Shown: positions 11,937-22,061 of the stretch, piece by piece
Layout of the letters: each line of letters opens with the position of its first letter
How positions within the stretch are numbered: the first letter of the stretch is position 1
Assembly (NCBI GenBank): GCA_947652605.1
Contig: OX393583.1
Span: forward strand, 12,627,222 to 12,691,221
Direction of reading: 5' to 3'
Origin: Elmis aenea
Lineage: Eukaryota; Arthropoda; Insecta; Coleoptera; Elmidae
DNA length: 64,000 bases
Position numbers and translations under genes: made by a program
Notes under the pieces: generated by a model
The model's database searches: none
The model's input: only the letters and a program-made list of their open reading frames with translations
Told to the model about the DNA's origin: nothing

Positions 11937-12800
11937 ATGTGAAACTTGCTTTTCTTACACAAATGATGAATTCTGGGTCGAATTTTAGATAAATAAACAC
12001 GGATTTCATCTTCAACTGAAACAAGACGATTTCTGTCCTTGCTCTTGATACTTGTTAAATAAGAAAACGCTTGCTCATGCATGTAAGAGGTTGAAAACTG
12101 CAACAATATATTTATTGCTTTTTTATGAATGCCAAGCAAGATACTCTTATTTCAAGAAATCCAGAACTTGTCGAGGGATAGATCAGTAAATCTCATCTTG
12201 AGTGTACGATCAGATTGCAGCCCAAAAAGCTTTTCTTCTTCTCCCAACGTCAATTTCTCAGGATGAGCAGAATATTCAGAGTACGGATCTCTAACCCAAT
12301 CATACACTTGTGTTGAAAGGGAAGGAAAATAATGTTCGATTCTAATTAGTTCTTCCAAGTGGGTTTCAATAAGACTTGAAATTTGCTTATATACTACTTT
12401 ACTTTTGAGCCCCACCAGTAATTGAAACATTTCAAGATTTCCTTTTGCAACATGATTTTTCCAAAGATTCAGATTTTTTATTAAATCCAAGAATTTTATC
12501 ACTTGAAGTAAATATATTTTCTCCAGGGACTTGCGATGACTTGTGTAGCTGATTCATGCGTTGAAAAATGTCTGCTAAGTAGGCTAGTTTCTGGAACCAT
12601 TTTTTATCTTCAATACACTTGGCAAAATCCTCTTTTATTATTTTTTTAAAAGTATTCTTGTAATTTATCTTTTAGCTCAAACACCTTATTCAGAACTTTA
12701 CCTCTTCTCGGCCATCGGATTCCTGTATGTAGCAAGAGATTTATGTACTCTCTGTCCAGATTTTCACCCAGCTTTTTAAACATTCTTCAGTGAATTGGCC
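11937..12800 (-). pseudogene. hAT transposase remnant, ZBED5/GTF2IRD2-like
   Basis: Conceptual translation in three frames follows the order of ZBED5/GTF2IRD2-like domesticated-type hAT transposases. About 12780-12670 gives INLLLHTGIRWPRRGKVLNK then VFELKDKL. About 12640-12530 gives KLAYLADIFQRMNQLHKS. 12502-12152 gives a 116-codon block ending SLDKFWIS. 12139-11937 gives FSTSYMHEQAFSYLTSIKSK then RNRLVSVEDEIRVYLSKIRP, the C-terminal dimerisation part. Frame changes between blocks show it is dead. The N-terminal zinc finger was not found. Confidence 0.88.
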
Positions 12801-12989
12801 TTTGTTTAATAAATTTATGGCATCATCAAAAACTATGTAGTAAAACTGCGAATGTAAAACGAAACAAAAGAAAAGAAAAAAATTACATATGATTAGTTTA
12901 TTCATCAATATTTCTCGCGGCACCCCTAGCGCCTTCTCGCGGCACCCCAGGGTTCCTCGGCGCCCCGGTTGAGAAACGCTGCTGTATAG

Positions 12990-13858
12990 TCTCAATTCTG
13001 TGTCATTTTCGTACTTTTTACTGTTTCAATGAAACTAGCAGTTGATTTCCATTAGATTTTTCATGATATTTTAGCAATTCGGTCAATTTTCAGTTAACAT
13101 TTTAACTAAGCAAGTAAAACGCTTCTTTGCCGATTTAACCATCCTTCTATCTCTAACAATTTTTGAGATTTCTATGTTCATCGTGTACAATCGCCTACCG
13201 TTTATTGCCAGATTTCAGTACAACAAGTTCATTTGAATCTCTTCGGCATACGTAATAGGATTGTCCAAAGTTGCTGGAATTCGCTCGGCAAACTAATTGG
13301 ATTTAACTTTTAAAAAAAACGGGGCCCTAATACGGTCTACATTTGCTAAGCATGATAAAGACTCAAGTTTAGGAGCGTCTGCAAACTTAAACCCATTCGG
13401 ACAGATAAAAATTTCCCAAGACGCTTGATTCGAACTCCAGACACATTAAAAATGCCAGATCTCATCAAATCGCGAATCTGTTTGTGCGCGATTTCAATGC
13501 GTCTCTTTCTTTTTGAGAGCGGAAAAGTTAAAACGCGTTCATCTCTCGCCCCAGCCATCGGTTTATTAGCCGGAGTGAGTGTATGAGTGTGGTATTGAAT
13601 AAATCCACGGTGAGACTGGAATACGTCTCGTATGAAACGCCTTTCAGTTTCAATTGCCTGTACTGATGATCAGAGGGTGAAATACTAACATTGCGGAACA
13701 ATACTTTAACCCCCGAGTAAATGGTAGATGGTACACTGCTAGGTAGTGTGGCTGTTTGTTGTGAAAAGGGCCCTCGACACGAGGCTTATTATTCCCCAGA
13801 ATTATGTACTTATAGTTAGTTACAACTTACAACCTTGAATATTTTAATATTTATACTA
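12990..13858. other. No gene recognised
   Basis: The sequence after the hAT duplication has an open frame on the minus strand at 13346-13558 without recognisable domains. No terminal repeats are visible. It may be old intron sequence. Confidence 0.35.
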
Positions 13859-14589
13859 TACAGGGTGCACCATGACCCTGAGGTTATTCGATAGCTCCTT
13901 TATCAATGAAAATATCAAAAAATATTTAATACAAATATTGTCAGAACCTATTTTCTACATAACCTTAAACTATTTTCAAATGTTTTGTTTGAGCGGCGCA
14001 TATGAAAATGTATTTTTTTTTTAATGGAATACGCTGTATATTTTTACATTTTTGGATTCTCCTTAAAATTTACTTTAAAAAATGTATTGGGTTATATGGG
14101 TCAACTGTTTTCGTAAAATTTACATTTTTATAAACTTTTTGAGCAATACAGCACTTTTTTTTACATTTAAGTTATTTAAAAAAGCATTAAGATTTCGTTT
14201 AAAAATTAGATTGGCAATAGACTGATTAACACTTTGCGCTAGCTACATTTAAAAAATATTATACAGGGTGTTTTTTTCACTTGGTCAAACTTGTGAAACT
14301 TTAAACATCAATAAGTCATTTTTCTTAAATGCAACACCCTGTATAGTTTTACATTTTTTTGTAGGGAATTTAATTGTCTTTCGAAATTATTAAGTAGGTA
14401 TGTCCTATACCTAAAAATAATATTTTTCGAGCTATCTCGACTTTAATTAGTATAACTAAGAGAATCGAAATATTTTAAAGTCGGCCATGGAGGTAAGCCG
14501 TAATCATTCAAGGAATTTTGAAACAAAAGAATAAAAAGAGCTGCAACTTTAAGCTTAGGCTAAAAATGTACCCCTTTACCCCGAAATTT

Positions 14590-14716
14590 AACTATAAATT
14601 GTTCAAAATTGTCCTTGTTCTACGCACAGTTGTAGACGTCGTCTGAAAGACTAGCACCCTTGATAACATTTCGGGGGTTATACCATTAAAAGCAACACGA
14701 ATCCTGTTCTGTATAT
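14590..14716 (-). pseudogene. Mariner transposase C-terminal fragment
   Basis: Encodes QNRIRVAFNGITPEMLSRVL followed by degenerate F-x-T-T-S-T-T-V-R-R-T, the extreme C-terminus of a Tc3/mariner-type transposase. The same end is better preserved at 22112-22242 (E-N-FRRRLQLCLEKGHNFEQFI). It is cut on its N-terminal side by the gypsy LTR at 14717. Confidence 0.8.
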
Positions 14717-14897
14717 TGTGGGCGTATTTGTTTAAATATAATTTATTATAAACCAACTTTGTTACAATAATCATTACACGTCACAAATATCATATCAAGC
14801 GTTCTTCGCCATCTTGTATTATTATTCCCTCTAATAGTCTCGAACCCAGTGTAACTTCTGAGCCCGCCGGCGGGAAATTCAAAGTAAAGCGCTCACA
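14717..14897 (-). repeat. Gypsy 3' LTR (181 bp)
   Basis: In element orientation it starts TGTGAGCGCTTTACTTTG and ends AAATACGCCCACA. It contains a CCCGCCGGCGGG palindrome. The pol reading frame runs into it and stops at 14790, so the last 36 or so codons are LTR-encoded. A purine-rich AGGAAAGG lies just upstream (about 14905-14912) and could serve as polypurine tract. Confidence 0.93.
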
Positions 14898-17180
14898 GTT
14901 CGGCCTTTCCTGACACTGCATTGGCCTCAATGCTGCCTCGTTCTCTTCCTCACCGCCAGATGACTCTTCACTACTAAGTTCTTGGGGTGTCCACTTCTTC
15001 AGCCTTTCAGGGGGCAACACGGTGCTGTGGGGCTTCCGTTTCGCTTGGCTGTCAGGGAGTTCAGTTACTCGATATCTGTCCCAGTCTAGCACCTTTTCTA
15101 TTTTATATGGCCCTACAAACTTTGCCGCCATTTTCGGTGTGCAACCAGCGGGAGGATTAGTTCTTTTGATCATGACATAATCACCCTCATTGTATTTAAC
15201 ATGTTCTCTCCTGCCCTGGTTGTATCTTTTTTCATTCTTCTCTTGGCTTTCTTTAATGTTCTCTCTTGCTTCTTTTCTTAACGCATTTCTTGTTTCAATC
15301 AAGTCTTCGATGTTCTGTTCTTCTTCCAGAATCTCTTCCAATTCCGAAGGAACATTAGTAATATTAAAACCAAACATAATTTCAGCTGGGCTTCTTCTAA
15401 TCGTCTTCTGTATAGTACTGTTAAGCGAAAGTTGAACTTTTGCTAACGCTAAATGCCATTTATTTGGAGTTATAGACTCTTTTAACAATGCAGGCATTAG
15501 GGTTCTGTTGTAACGCTCAACTTGCCCATTTGCACGAGGTGTTTGAACAGCTACATGAGTCATTTGAATACCATGCTCTTTGCAAAACGTTTCAAATTCT
15601 TCACTCGTAAAGGAAGTTCCTCTATCGGTTATGATCCTTCGTGGTAACCCAAATATCTTGAACAAATTATTCAGTACCGTTATCGCTTCACTTGAGTTTG
15701 TCGTTTTGGTTGGTTCCAAAATTATAAATTTAGAGAATCCATCGATAACACTAAAAATATGTTTATGACCCTTTGTGGTCTTCTCTAGAGGTCCTAAGTG
15801 GTCAACATGTATCGTATCCCATGGTCTATGACCTTTGTCCAATGAATGTAAGTATCCTTCGTTTGAGCTAGCTTTACTGTTATATTCTAAACATTTTATG
15901 CAGTTACTTAGACACTTACGAATATACTTTCTCATGTTCTTAAAATAATACTTTTTTCTTACTTCGTCCAATGTTTTGTCAGCACCTAAGTGAGATATAT
16001 TTTGATGGGTAATCATCACTAAGTCCTTTCTCATTCCTCGAGGTACCATAAACAATTTTCTGTCCTGAACCTCTTTGAATACTTTTCCATTTACCAGCAT
16101 GTAACCATTATTTCCAGGTTCACCGGCTTCTAATTTCTGCTTAATCTGTTTAATGTCTTCATCCATGTCTTGTACCATATTTAAATCGGTATCGATTACA
16201 TTGATTTCAAAACATCTGCTTAAGGCATCTGCATGTCGCACTTGTTCTGCGTTTCGATGCTCCACAGTATAGTCATACTCCTCCAGCGATAAGCTCCATC
16301 TACATATCTTTGCATTAATCTCTTTCTTACTTAAAGTTTGCTTCAAAGCGTTGCAATCTGTAACTAAAGTAAAGTGTTTACCTAGAACATAAACTCTGAA
16401 TTTTTCTAAGGCTTTTATAATCGCTAACATTTCTAGTTCGAAACTATGCAACTTGCTTTCAGCCTCTGTAGTTTTTGCACTGTAGTAATAAACTGGATGG
16501 AATTTGTTATCATCGGGTGACTTCTGCAGGAGTACAGCACCGTAACCATGTGCGCTTGCATCAGTATGGATTTGGGTTTCACTATCGGGATTATAGATTT
16601 TTAACACCGGATCACTCACCAATATGTTTTTCAGTGTCTCAAACGCGTTAAGTTCCTTAACACCAAATACAAACTTTCCTTCTTGTCTAAGAACATCATG
16701 TAAAGGTTTTGCGATGGCTGCGTAGCCCTGGATAAACCGTCGGAAGTAGCTCGTCAATCCAATGAATGATTTCAGTTCCTTTTTGGACTTGGGAAACGGA
16801 AAATTTGTTACCGCTCGCACTTTAGTGGTACTCGGTTTAACACAACCGTTACTTATCGCATAACCCAAATAGTCGATTTCAGTCATCAGAAATGAACACT
16901 TATCAAATCTCGGTCGAAGTCCATAACTTTTTACACGCTCTGCAACTAGTCCTAGGATGTCTGTGTTCTCTTCAATGGTCTTCGTTGCCACTAACAGGTC
17001 GTCCATGTATATCTGTAACTTACCACTTCTTATTAAATCATTAAAAATCAAATTAATATATCTTTGAAACATAGATGGGCTGTTACAAAGCCCAAACGGA
17101 ACTTTTAAAAATTCAAATTGTCCGTCCGGTACAACAAACGCGGTATATCTAACTGACGTTTCTTTAATGCCAACGTGATA
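14790..17180 (-). CDS. pol: Gypsy Pol, downstream part: RT palm, RNase H, integrase
   Basis: Reads through from the reverse-transcriptase segment HVGIKETSVRYTAF at 17180. The first Met of the 760-codon open frame is at 17072. In that frame the order is the RT active site YMDDLL (about residue 22), RNase H with HTDASAHGYGA (about 170), E in SFELEMLAI and TDCNAL, the integrase HHCC zinc finger (H-x3-H...C-x2-C, about 355-395), then the DDE core: D in VDHLGP, D in TDRGTSF, E in NGQVERYN. A GPYKI motif (GPY/F module) follows at about 655. There is no chromodomain. All catalytic residues named are present. The frame is cut off from gag and the RT N-terminus by the insertion ending at about 17188, so the polyprotein cannot be made whole. 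Confidence 0.95.
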   Translation of the reverse strand, partial: YHVGIKETSVRYTAFVVPDGQFEFLKVPFGLCNSPSMFQRYINLIFNDLIRSGKLQIYMDDLLVATKTIEENTDILGLVAERVKSYGLRPRFDKCSFLMTEIDYLGYAISNGCVKPSTTKVRAVTNFPFPKSKKELKSFIGLTSYFRRFIQGYAAIAKPLHDVLRQEGKFVFGVKELNAFETLKNILVSDPVLKIYNPDSETQIHTDASAHGYGAVLLQKSPDDNKFHPVYYYSAKTTEAESKLHSFELEMLAIIKALEKFRVYVLGKHFTLVTDCNALKQTLSKKEINAKICRWSLSLEEYDYTVEHRNAEQVRHADALSRCFEINVIDTDLNMVQDMDEDIKQIKQKLEAGEPGNNGYMLVNGKVFKEVQDRKLFMVPRGMRKDLVMITHQNISHLGADKTLDEVRKKYYFKNMRKYIRKCLSNCIKCLEYNSKASSNEGYLHSLDKGHRPWDTIHVDHLGPLEKTTKGHKHIFSVIDGFSKFIILEPTKTTNSSEAITVLNNLFKIFGLPRRIITDRGTSFTSEEFETFCKEHGIQMTHVAVQTPRANGQVERYNRTLMPALLKESITPNKWHLALAKVQLSLNSTIQKTIRRSPAEIMFGFNITNVPSELEEILEEEQNIEDLIETRNALRKEARENIKESQEKNEKRYNQGRREHVKYNEGDYVMIKRTNPPAGCTPKMAAKFVGPYKIEKVLDWDRYRVTELPDSQAKRKPHSTVLPPERLKKWTPQELSSEESSGGEEENEAALRPMQCQERPNCERFTLNFPPAGSEVTLGSRLLEGIIIQDGEERLI

Positions 17181-17187
17181 AAATCAC

Positions 17188-18480
17188 AGAACATACACAA
17201 GCAGAATGGAAATCTCCTAGTTACAAAACGAAACCGTATTAGACTGCCATCTAAATAAGGCGCTGTGAACTTTTTAGCAAAGAAATGAACCGTAGCACGC
17301 GACTCTAGCGCCCAATTTATAAGGATTGTTCAAGCACGGCTGTGTACAATCCGACGAACTGTCGGGCATGCGTAGTATCGAAGCTGCGCATGCTCTGACC
17401 GTTTGTTAGATCGTACATAGCCCTGCTTAAACAAACCTATACTTAACTTTAATATTTCTGATTAAAAAAATATAATTCATTTTAAAACAATATAAAATTG
17501 TTTGATAGAATTACTAAAACCTTATATTATTTGGTTATAAATTAAAATACGCAAAAAAAACGAAAATTAAAATAATACAAATATATTCATAAAACTGTAG
17601 TACATAGCACTATAACATCGTTAACAAAAACATAAAAAAGGAGCATATAATTAATTAGTCATTTTAAATGGATAAAACCCTAGTAAAAATTTATTTTGTG
17701 TGGTTTACAATGTCGTCCTACATTTATTATAAATTGGTAATTGTTATTTTTACGGCAGATGATCAGTCTCGTACATTACATACTATTTTGACATTTTTAT
17801 GCTTAATTTGCTAAAATAAGATAATAATGATCTTAAACGAAATCATTAAGAAAATTAAAAATGCTTTTTAAATATGTAAATGTATTTTGAATACAGATTT
17901 GAAAGCTAAACATTTTTTCTTTCTTGATTCTCCCAAAACAGTTATATTTAGCGAGTTGAAGACTTTATTTTTTAAATAGCGCGATAGCTAATATTTTATT
18001 TTCAGTCGTATATTTCCTACCTCTTTTCTTCCTAACTGCATTATTAATTTGGTTCCAAAAAGAAATTCCAACTGTTGGAGAAAGTTTCTCCGTTAGTTTA
18101 ATAAAGGACGTTTTCACTGAAAATTTTGTAGCTCGCGATTAGGGTCCGGAAAGTTGTGCATTATAGTTTCTGTACCGCTGCAGTTTATTATGCAACATTT
18201 TCTCTTCATGTTTTATGAGTATTTGTTAAGTTTTTTAATTATTTATTACCACTTATTACTTTTATTTTTGACTGTTTACAATAAATTAAAGTTGACGCCA
18301 GGTATCTATTACCATTTTAAATTTAAATTTCTGCGCTACTATGTTAGCAACCAATCATAATAATGTGTGTAGTTGTTGTGCTACTAAAATTAGTGGAATC
18401 TGTAACTATCTTAAACATTTTTACTAGCGCCACCTGAATAAGGCGCTTGGTACTAAATCAAATTACGGTATTGCGTATGC
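17188..18480. mobile_element. Unidentified ~1.3-kb insertion inside the gypsy reverse transcriptase
   Basis: The RT frame stops being gypsy-like after DLKNGF (about 18503 on the + axis) and resumes at HVGIKE (17180). The DNA between lacks any transposase-like frame. No clear terminal inverted repeat or target duplication is visible, partly because a few bases at the junctions differ. A block 'aaataaggcgct' near 17253 recurs in the same orientation as 'gaataaggcgct' near 18435, so short direct repeats lie about 70 and 45 bp inside its two ends. The identity of the element is open. Confidence 0.75.
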
Positions 18481-20256
18481 ATATGGAAGTGCCACCACCC
18501 TGAATCCGTTCTTTAAATCAATTGCCGAAAAGTATCTAGCTTCACTAAGGGTATTAATCAAATCGTCTATAATTGGTAATGGGTAATTGTCTTTTACGAT
18601 CACTTTGTTTAACTCACGGTAGTCTACACACATACGATATTCACCGTTTTTTTTCTTGACAAGGACGATCGGACTCGCGTATTCCGAAGAACTCTGTCTA
18701 ACCACACCCTTGCGCAACAAGTCTCCGATAATGTCATTTACTACTTTGCGTTCGTAATAAGATAATCTGCGCGGTGCACTACGAATCGGTTTGTCACTTT
18801 TTAATTCTATTTTCATCTCGACGAACGATTTCTGAATTTCATTGCTTCTACAAATATCGTCATTCTTACACTGTTCAATTATGTCCTTCACTCGGTTTTT
18901 AAATTGCACTGGTATATCTTCATTGATGATAGACTCTACCTCGCTTTTTTCCACTTCAATTCGCATCATGGCACTCACATGATCTTCTTTCAAAAAGGTT
19001 ATTGAATCTCTATTCGATTGCCAACTAACGTTATCTAAAAACTCTTGTCCTAAAATCATATCGGTTGACATAGCAGTATCCGGTACAACAGTTACCATCA
19101 ACTTATAATTGTCACCATCAATCTCAGCCTCCAAATCAACTGCTTTGTCACAACACAATTTGGTTCCACACAAACCTACAAGTGTACAGGATTCCAAAAT
19201 CGTTTGCAAGTGCAATCCGTTAACATGCTTTTCGCTAATTAAATTTTTCTTCGATCCAGTATCTATGAGAGCATTTAATGGCCATCCATTAACATTTACG
19301 ACTTTTTTGTACTTGGAATGACATGCCTCAACATTCAACATAGGAACATCGCCTTCTCTCTTTGTCTCGTGTTGTTGCAAACAAAATCTGGAGATATGCC
19401 CCTTTTGTCCGCATTTAAAACATGTAACATTCGCAGATCTAGCATTGCTTGTGCTAGTTGTAACATGCGTCATATCTGGTGTTGAAGTGTTCGGTTTCTT
19501 AAGGAAATTTTTATCATTACTAAAATCTTTTTTATAAGTCGGCCAGTTTTGGGTCTTTTTTCTTTCATCGACTTGCTTCTCGTGACCGCTAACCTCCGCA
19601 GCCAGCAACTTAGCCAATCCAAGCAATTCTTTGAGTGTCTTGCACCTAGCCGCAACCAACTGGGTTCTTACTGTGAAGTTATTAACGCCTCTAATTACCT
19701 GTGAAATTATTTCGTCCTCACGCATGCCGGTTTTCTTCGCAAGCATTACTTTGTCGTGGTAGTAGTTCTCGAATTTTTCGTTGCGTTTCCACTGCCTTGC
19801 ACGTACCTTACTCATTAGAACACCAACATCTTCAAAACTCACGAACATATCTTTCATATCAGTTTTTATAGCATTCCAATCTTTCGTACCATTATCTTCG
19901 TACGAATCGTACCACTTTCTGACGTTACCTGTCAATTTGTTCGTAGCCAAAACTTTAATAACGTTGTCACTTAACTTATACATATCCTTCAGATCGTCAA
20001 CTCTTTTCAACCATCGCTCTACATCCACCAAGTCGTCGTCATTACCGAAACAAGGTATTTGAGATGCAATCTCCGAAAATGGTAGTTTTACTTCAGGGAC
20101 TTCACGATTTTGCGTGGCCTGCGAATCAGATTGTTCGTTTCGCAACGCAATAATCTCCCTATCTCTATCTTGCAACATAGAAACCATATTAGTTACTTGA
20201 GCCATCATAATCTCCATGTTTCTTAAAAACACCTGCCTTTCTTCGTTTTCCGCCAT
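18463..20256 (-). CDS. gag-pol: Gypsy Gag, protease and N-terminal reverse transcriptase
   Basis: I place the start at the Met of MAENEERQVF (20256). The open frame extends 26 codons further upstream, but those codons look like leader. Gag capsid-like sequence is followed by one CCHC knuckle (CFKCGQKGHISRFC), then a retropepsin-type protease with ALIDTGSKKN. The start of reverse transcriptase follows: VRQSSSEYASPIVLVKKKNG, then CVDYRELN and FSAIDLKNGF. Gag, protease and RT are in one frame with no frameshift, so a single polyprotein was likely. The frame then enters the inserted DNA and ends within about 12 codons. No chain-breaking lesion is seen upstream of that point. Confidence 0.95.
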   Translation of the reverse strand: MAENEERQVFLRNMEIMMAQVTNMVSMLQDRDREIIALRNEQSDSQATQNREVPEVKLPFSEIASQIPCFGNDDDLVDVERWLKRVDDLKDMYKLSDNVIKVLATNKLTGNVRKWYDSYEDNGTKDWNAIKTDMKDMFVSFEDVGVLMSKVRARQWKRNEKFENYYHDKVMLAKKTGMREDEIISQVIRGVNNFTVRTQLVAARCKTLKELLGLAKLLAAEVSGHEKQVDERKKTQNWPTYKKDFSNDKNFLKKPNTSTPDMTHVTTSTSNARSANVTCFKCGQKGHISRFCLQQHETKREGDVPMLNVEACHSKYKKVVNVNGWPLNALIDTGSKKNLISEKHVNGLHLQTILESCTLVGLCGTKLCCDKAVDLEAEIDGDNYKLMVTVVPDTAMSTDMILGQEFLDNVSWQSNRDSITFLKEDHVSAMMRIEVEKSEVESIINEDIPVQFKNRVKDIIEQCKNDDICRSNEIQKSFVEMKIELKSDKPIRSAPRRLSYYERKVVNDIIGDLLRKGVVRQSSSEYASPIVLVKKKNGEYRMCVDYRELNKVIVKDNYPLPIIDDLINTLSEARYFSAIDLKNGFRVVALPYAYAIP

Positions 20257-20377
20257 TTTACAGTCGTGTGTACGCGAACACAGGGCACGTTTATACAAAA
20301 CTACCGTCACGTAACAGCACACAACTAACAACAATAAGTACTCGATCCACTAAGTACTCGATCCAACTTCTGAATTC

Positions 20378-20558
20378 TGTGGGCGTATTTGTTTAAATAT
20401 AATTTATTATAAACCAACTTTGTTACAATAATCATTACACGTCACAAATATCATATCAAGCGTTCTTCGCCATCTTGTATTATTATTCCCTCTAATAGTC
20501 TCGAACCCAGTGTAACTTCTGAGCCCGCCGGCGGGAAATTCAAAGTAAAGCGCTCACA
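20378..20558 (-). repeat. Gypsy 5' LTR (181 bp)
   Basis: Same length and, by eye, the same sequence as 14717-14897. The sequence next to it inside the element (20341-20377) would hold the primer-binding site. I could not match it with confidence to a tRNA 3' end. Confidence 0.93.
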
Positions 20559-20606
20559 ATATCTTTAGCAGTTGTTGGAGGGGCTTGATACACCTGCTGT
20601 TTTATG

Positions 20607-21790
20607 CAGGGACTGAGAACGGAACGAAAACGAAAACGTTAAACGAAATTCACCGAAATTTTTTTAAGAACGAAAACGAAACCGAAAACGAAATTATTAT
20701 TTTTCGTTCAAGAACGAAAACGAAATAAATATTTTCCAAAACCGGTTTTAACCGGTTTTGTCGCTATTTCAATTCTATTTGTTAAACACAAACGCGAATT
20801 TACCTTCTGTGCTGGGGAGACTTCACGAGGCAGTAAAAAATCTCACTTGAAATAAGTGAACTTCACTTTTCTCCATATATGTATTTACGTGAATATGTAT
20901 TAACAACTTTATTGTTTATACTTGCAATTTCGTGTAACACAATTAACGGTACAGATATTCTCTATTTCTAATTTGTTTTTTAGATCATCAATATAGAATT
21001 ATACACTTGATTGGAAATATATTATCAATGTGTATGTTTTATGTGCGTTTAGACATAATAATAGTAAAATTTATTCTTACTTCGAAAAGGACTAATGTAA
21101 AAGAAGATTTATTGGAAAATGTGTTGCTAGTAAGATTTAACGGAATGTGAAAATGTATATTGTATGGTATGTACAAACTATAAAGTTAAAGTATATTTCA
21201 AGTTAATATAAGTTTTTTTTAATATCTTTTTTATTTATAACATTTAGTAAATTATCCACTTGAATTCACTCTTTTGTCTTTTTAAATAATTACAGCAGGA
21301 TCTTATTTAATTCAAATGCATAGATTTTTAGTACTAAAACAAATTTAAAACAGCACTTGCTATTTTTTCATATTTTTAGATAAAGATCGTGTGTCTAATT
21401 TAACCTAATCACGTTGTGGTTTTGCACCTTACGGGTGTTAAACTTAATAAAATGGTTAAATGTTAATGTGTTAATTTGGTAAATTTAATATGGCAATGGT
21501 TCGCCAGTCTAAAATATGCTGTCCGTGAGCATCAAACCCCATCGTCATCGTTTATATATTAGTTGAGACGCAAATATTGTTATCGTATTTATAGAGGGCT
21601 GTGGTGACTAGAAAAAAATTGATTTTTTGACGACAAAAAAAATATTGTAAAACCGGTTTTAACCGTTATTATTTCGGTTCACGAAAACGAAAAAAGATTT
21701 TTTTCGGTTAGAACGAAAAGAACGAAACCGATATATTTCGTTTTCGTTCCGAACAGAAACGAACGGAATTTTTTTCATTTTTAGTCCCTG
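20607..21790. mobile_element. Foldback hAT-like element, copy 1 (1184 bp)
   Basis: Starts CAGGGACTGAGAACGGAACG and ends in TTAGTCCCTG. The outer 150-200 bp on each side are built from GAACGAAAACGAAA-like units and are mutually inverted. An 8-bp duplication gttttatg flanks it (20599-20606 and 21791-21798), and the flanks join into mariner coding sequence when the element is removed. There is no coding frame, so it is non-autonomous. A second copy in opposite orientation lies at 38540-39726. Confidence 0.93.
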
Positions 21791-22061
21791 GTTTTATGTG
21801 TTCCCACAAAAAAAAATCTATAGGGATTAGATCAGGTGACCTAGATGGCCAGAAGATTGGTCCACCTCGCCCTATCCATCTATTAGGATATTCGCTGTTA
21901 AGCAACTGCATTACTTGATGTAAATGTGGCGGAGCTCCATCGCGTTGAATCTACATATTACGTATACATACATAAGGTACATTTCCTAACAAAGCCGGTA
22001 AATAATTGCTAAGAAAATTTAACTGAACATTTCCATTCAAATGACCATTTAAAAAAAATGG
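21791..22061 (-). pseudogene. Mariner/Tc3-type transposase, C-terminal half fragment
   Basis: Translates to LNFLSNYLPALLGNVPYV, a stop, then QRDGAPPHLHQVMQLLN, RWIGRGGPIFWPSRSPDL and DFFLWEHIKP. This is the block of Tc3/mariner-like transposases that carries the second and third catalytic aspartates (QRDGAPPH and SPDLIPIDFF). At least one in-frame stop shows it is dead. The frame continues across the foldback element into 20559-20606 and, across the gypsy element, into 14590-14716. Confidence 0.85.

Larger units (their letters stand above)
10514..12981 (-). mobile_element. hAT element, ZBED/GTF2IRD2-type lineage (2468 bp)
   Basis: The ends are CAGCGTTTCTCAACC (10514) and GGTTGAGAAACGCTG (12967-12981), flanked by a perfect 8-bp duplication ctgtatag at 10506-10513 and 12982-12989. 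Transposase remains run on the minus strand from about 12800 to 11937. Three smaller repeats have inserted into it (10739-11728, 11107-11525 and 11794-11935). It is therefore older than those and younger than the ACAGGGTGG repeat it sits in. Confidence 0.95.
14717..20558 (-). mobile_element. Ty3/gypsy LTR retrotransposon, full length (5842 bp), minus strand
   Basis: Two 181-bp LTRs (14717-14897 and 20378-20558) start TG and end CA and look essentially identical. They are flanked by a 4-bp duplication atat (14713-14716 and 20559-20562). Between them lie gag, protease, reverse transcriptase, RNase H and integrase, in the Ty3/gypsy order with integrase last. No env-like frame is present, so nothing suggests an infectious errantivirus. 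A roughly 1.3-kb insertion (about 17188-18480) splits the reverse transcriptase. Near-identical LTRs suggest a recent insertion. Confidence 0.96.

Noticed and set aside
14717..20558. Gypsy element as an errantivirus with env
   Set aside because: After integrase the frame ends within the LTR and no third open frame exists between pol and the LTR.
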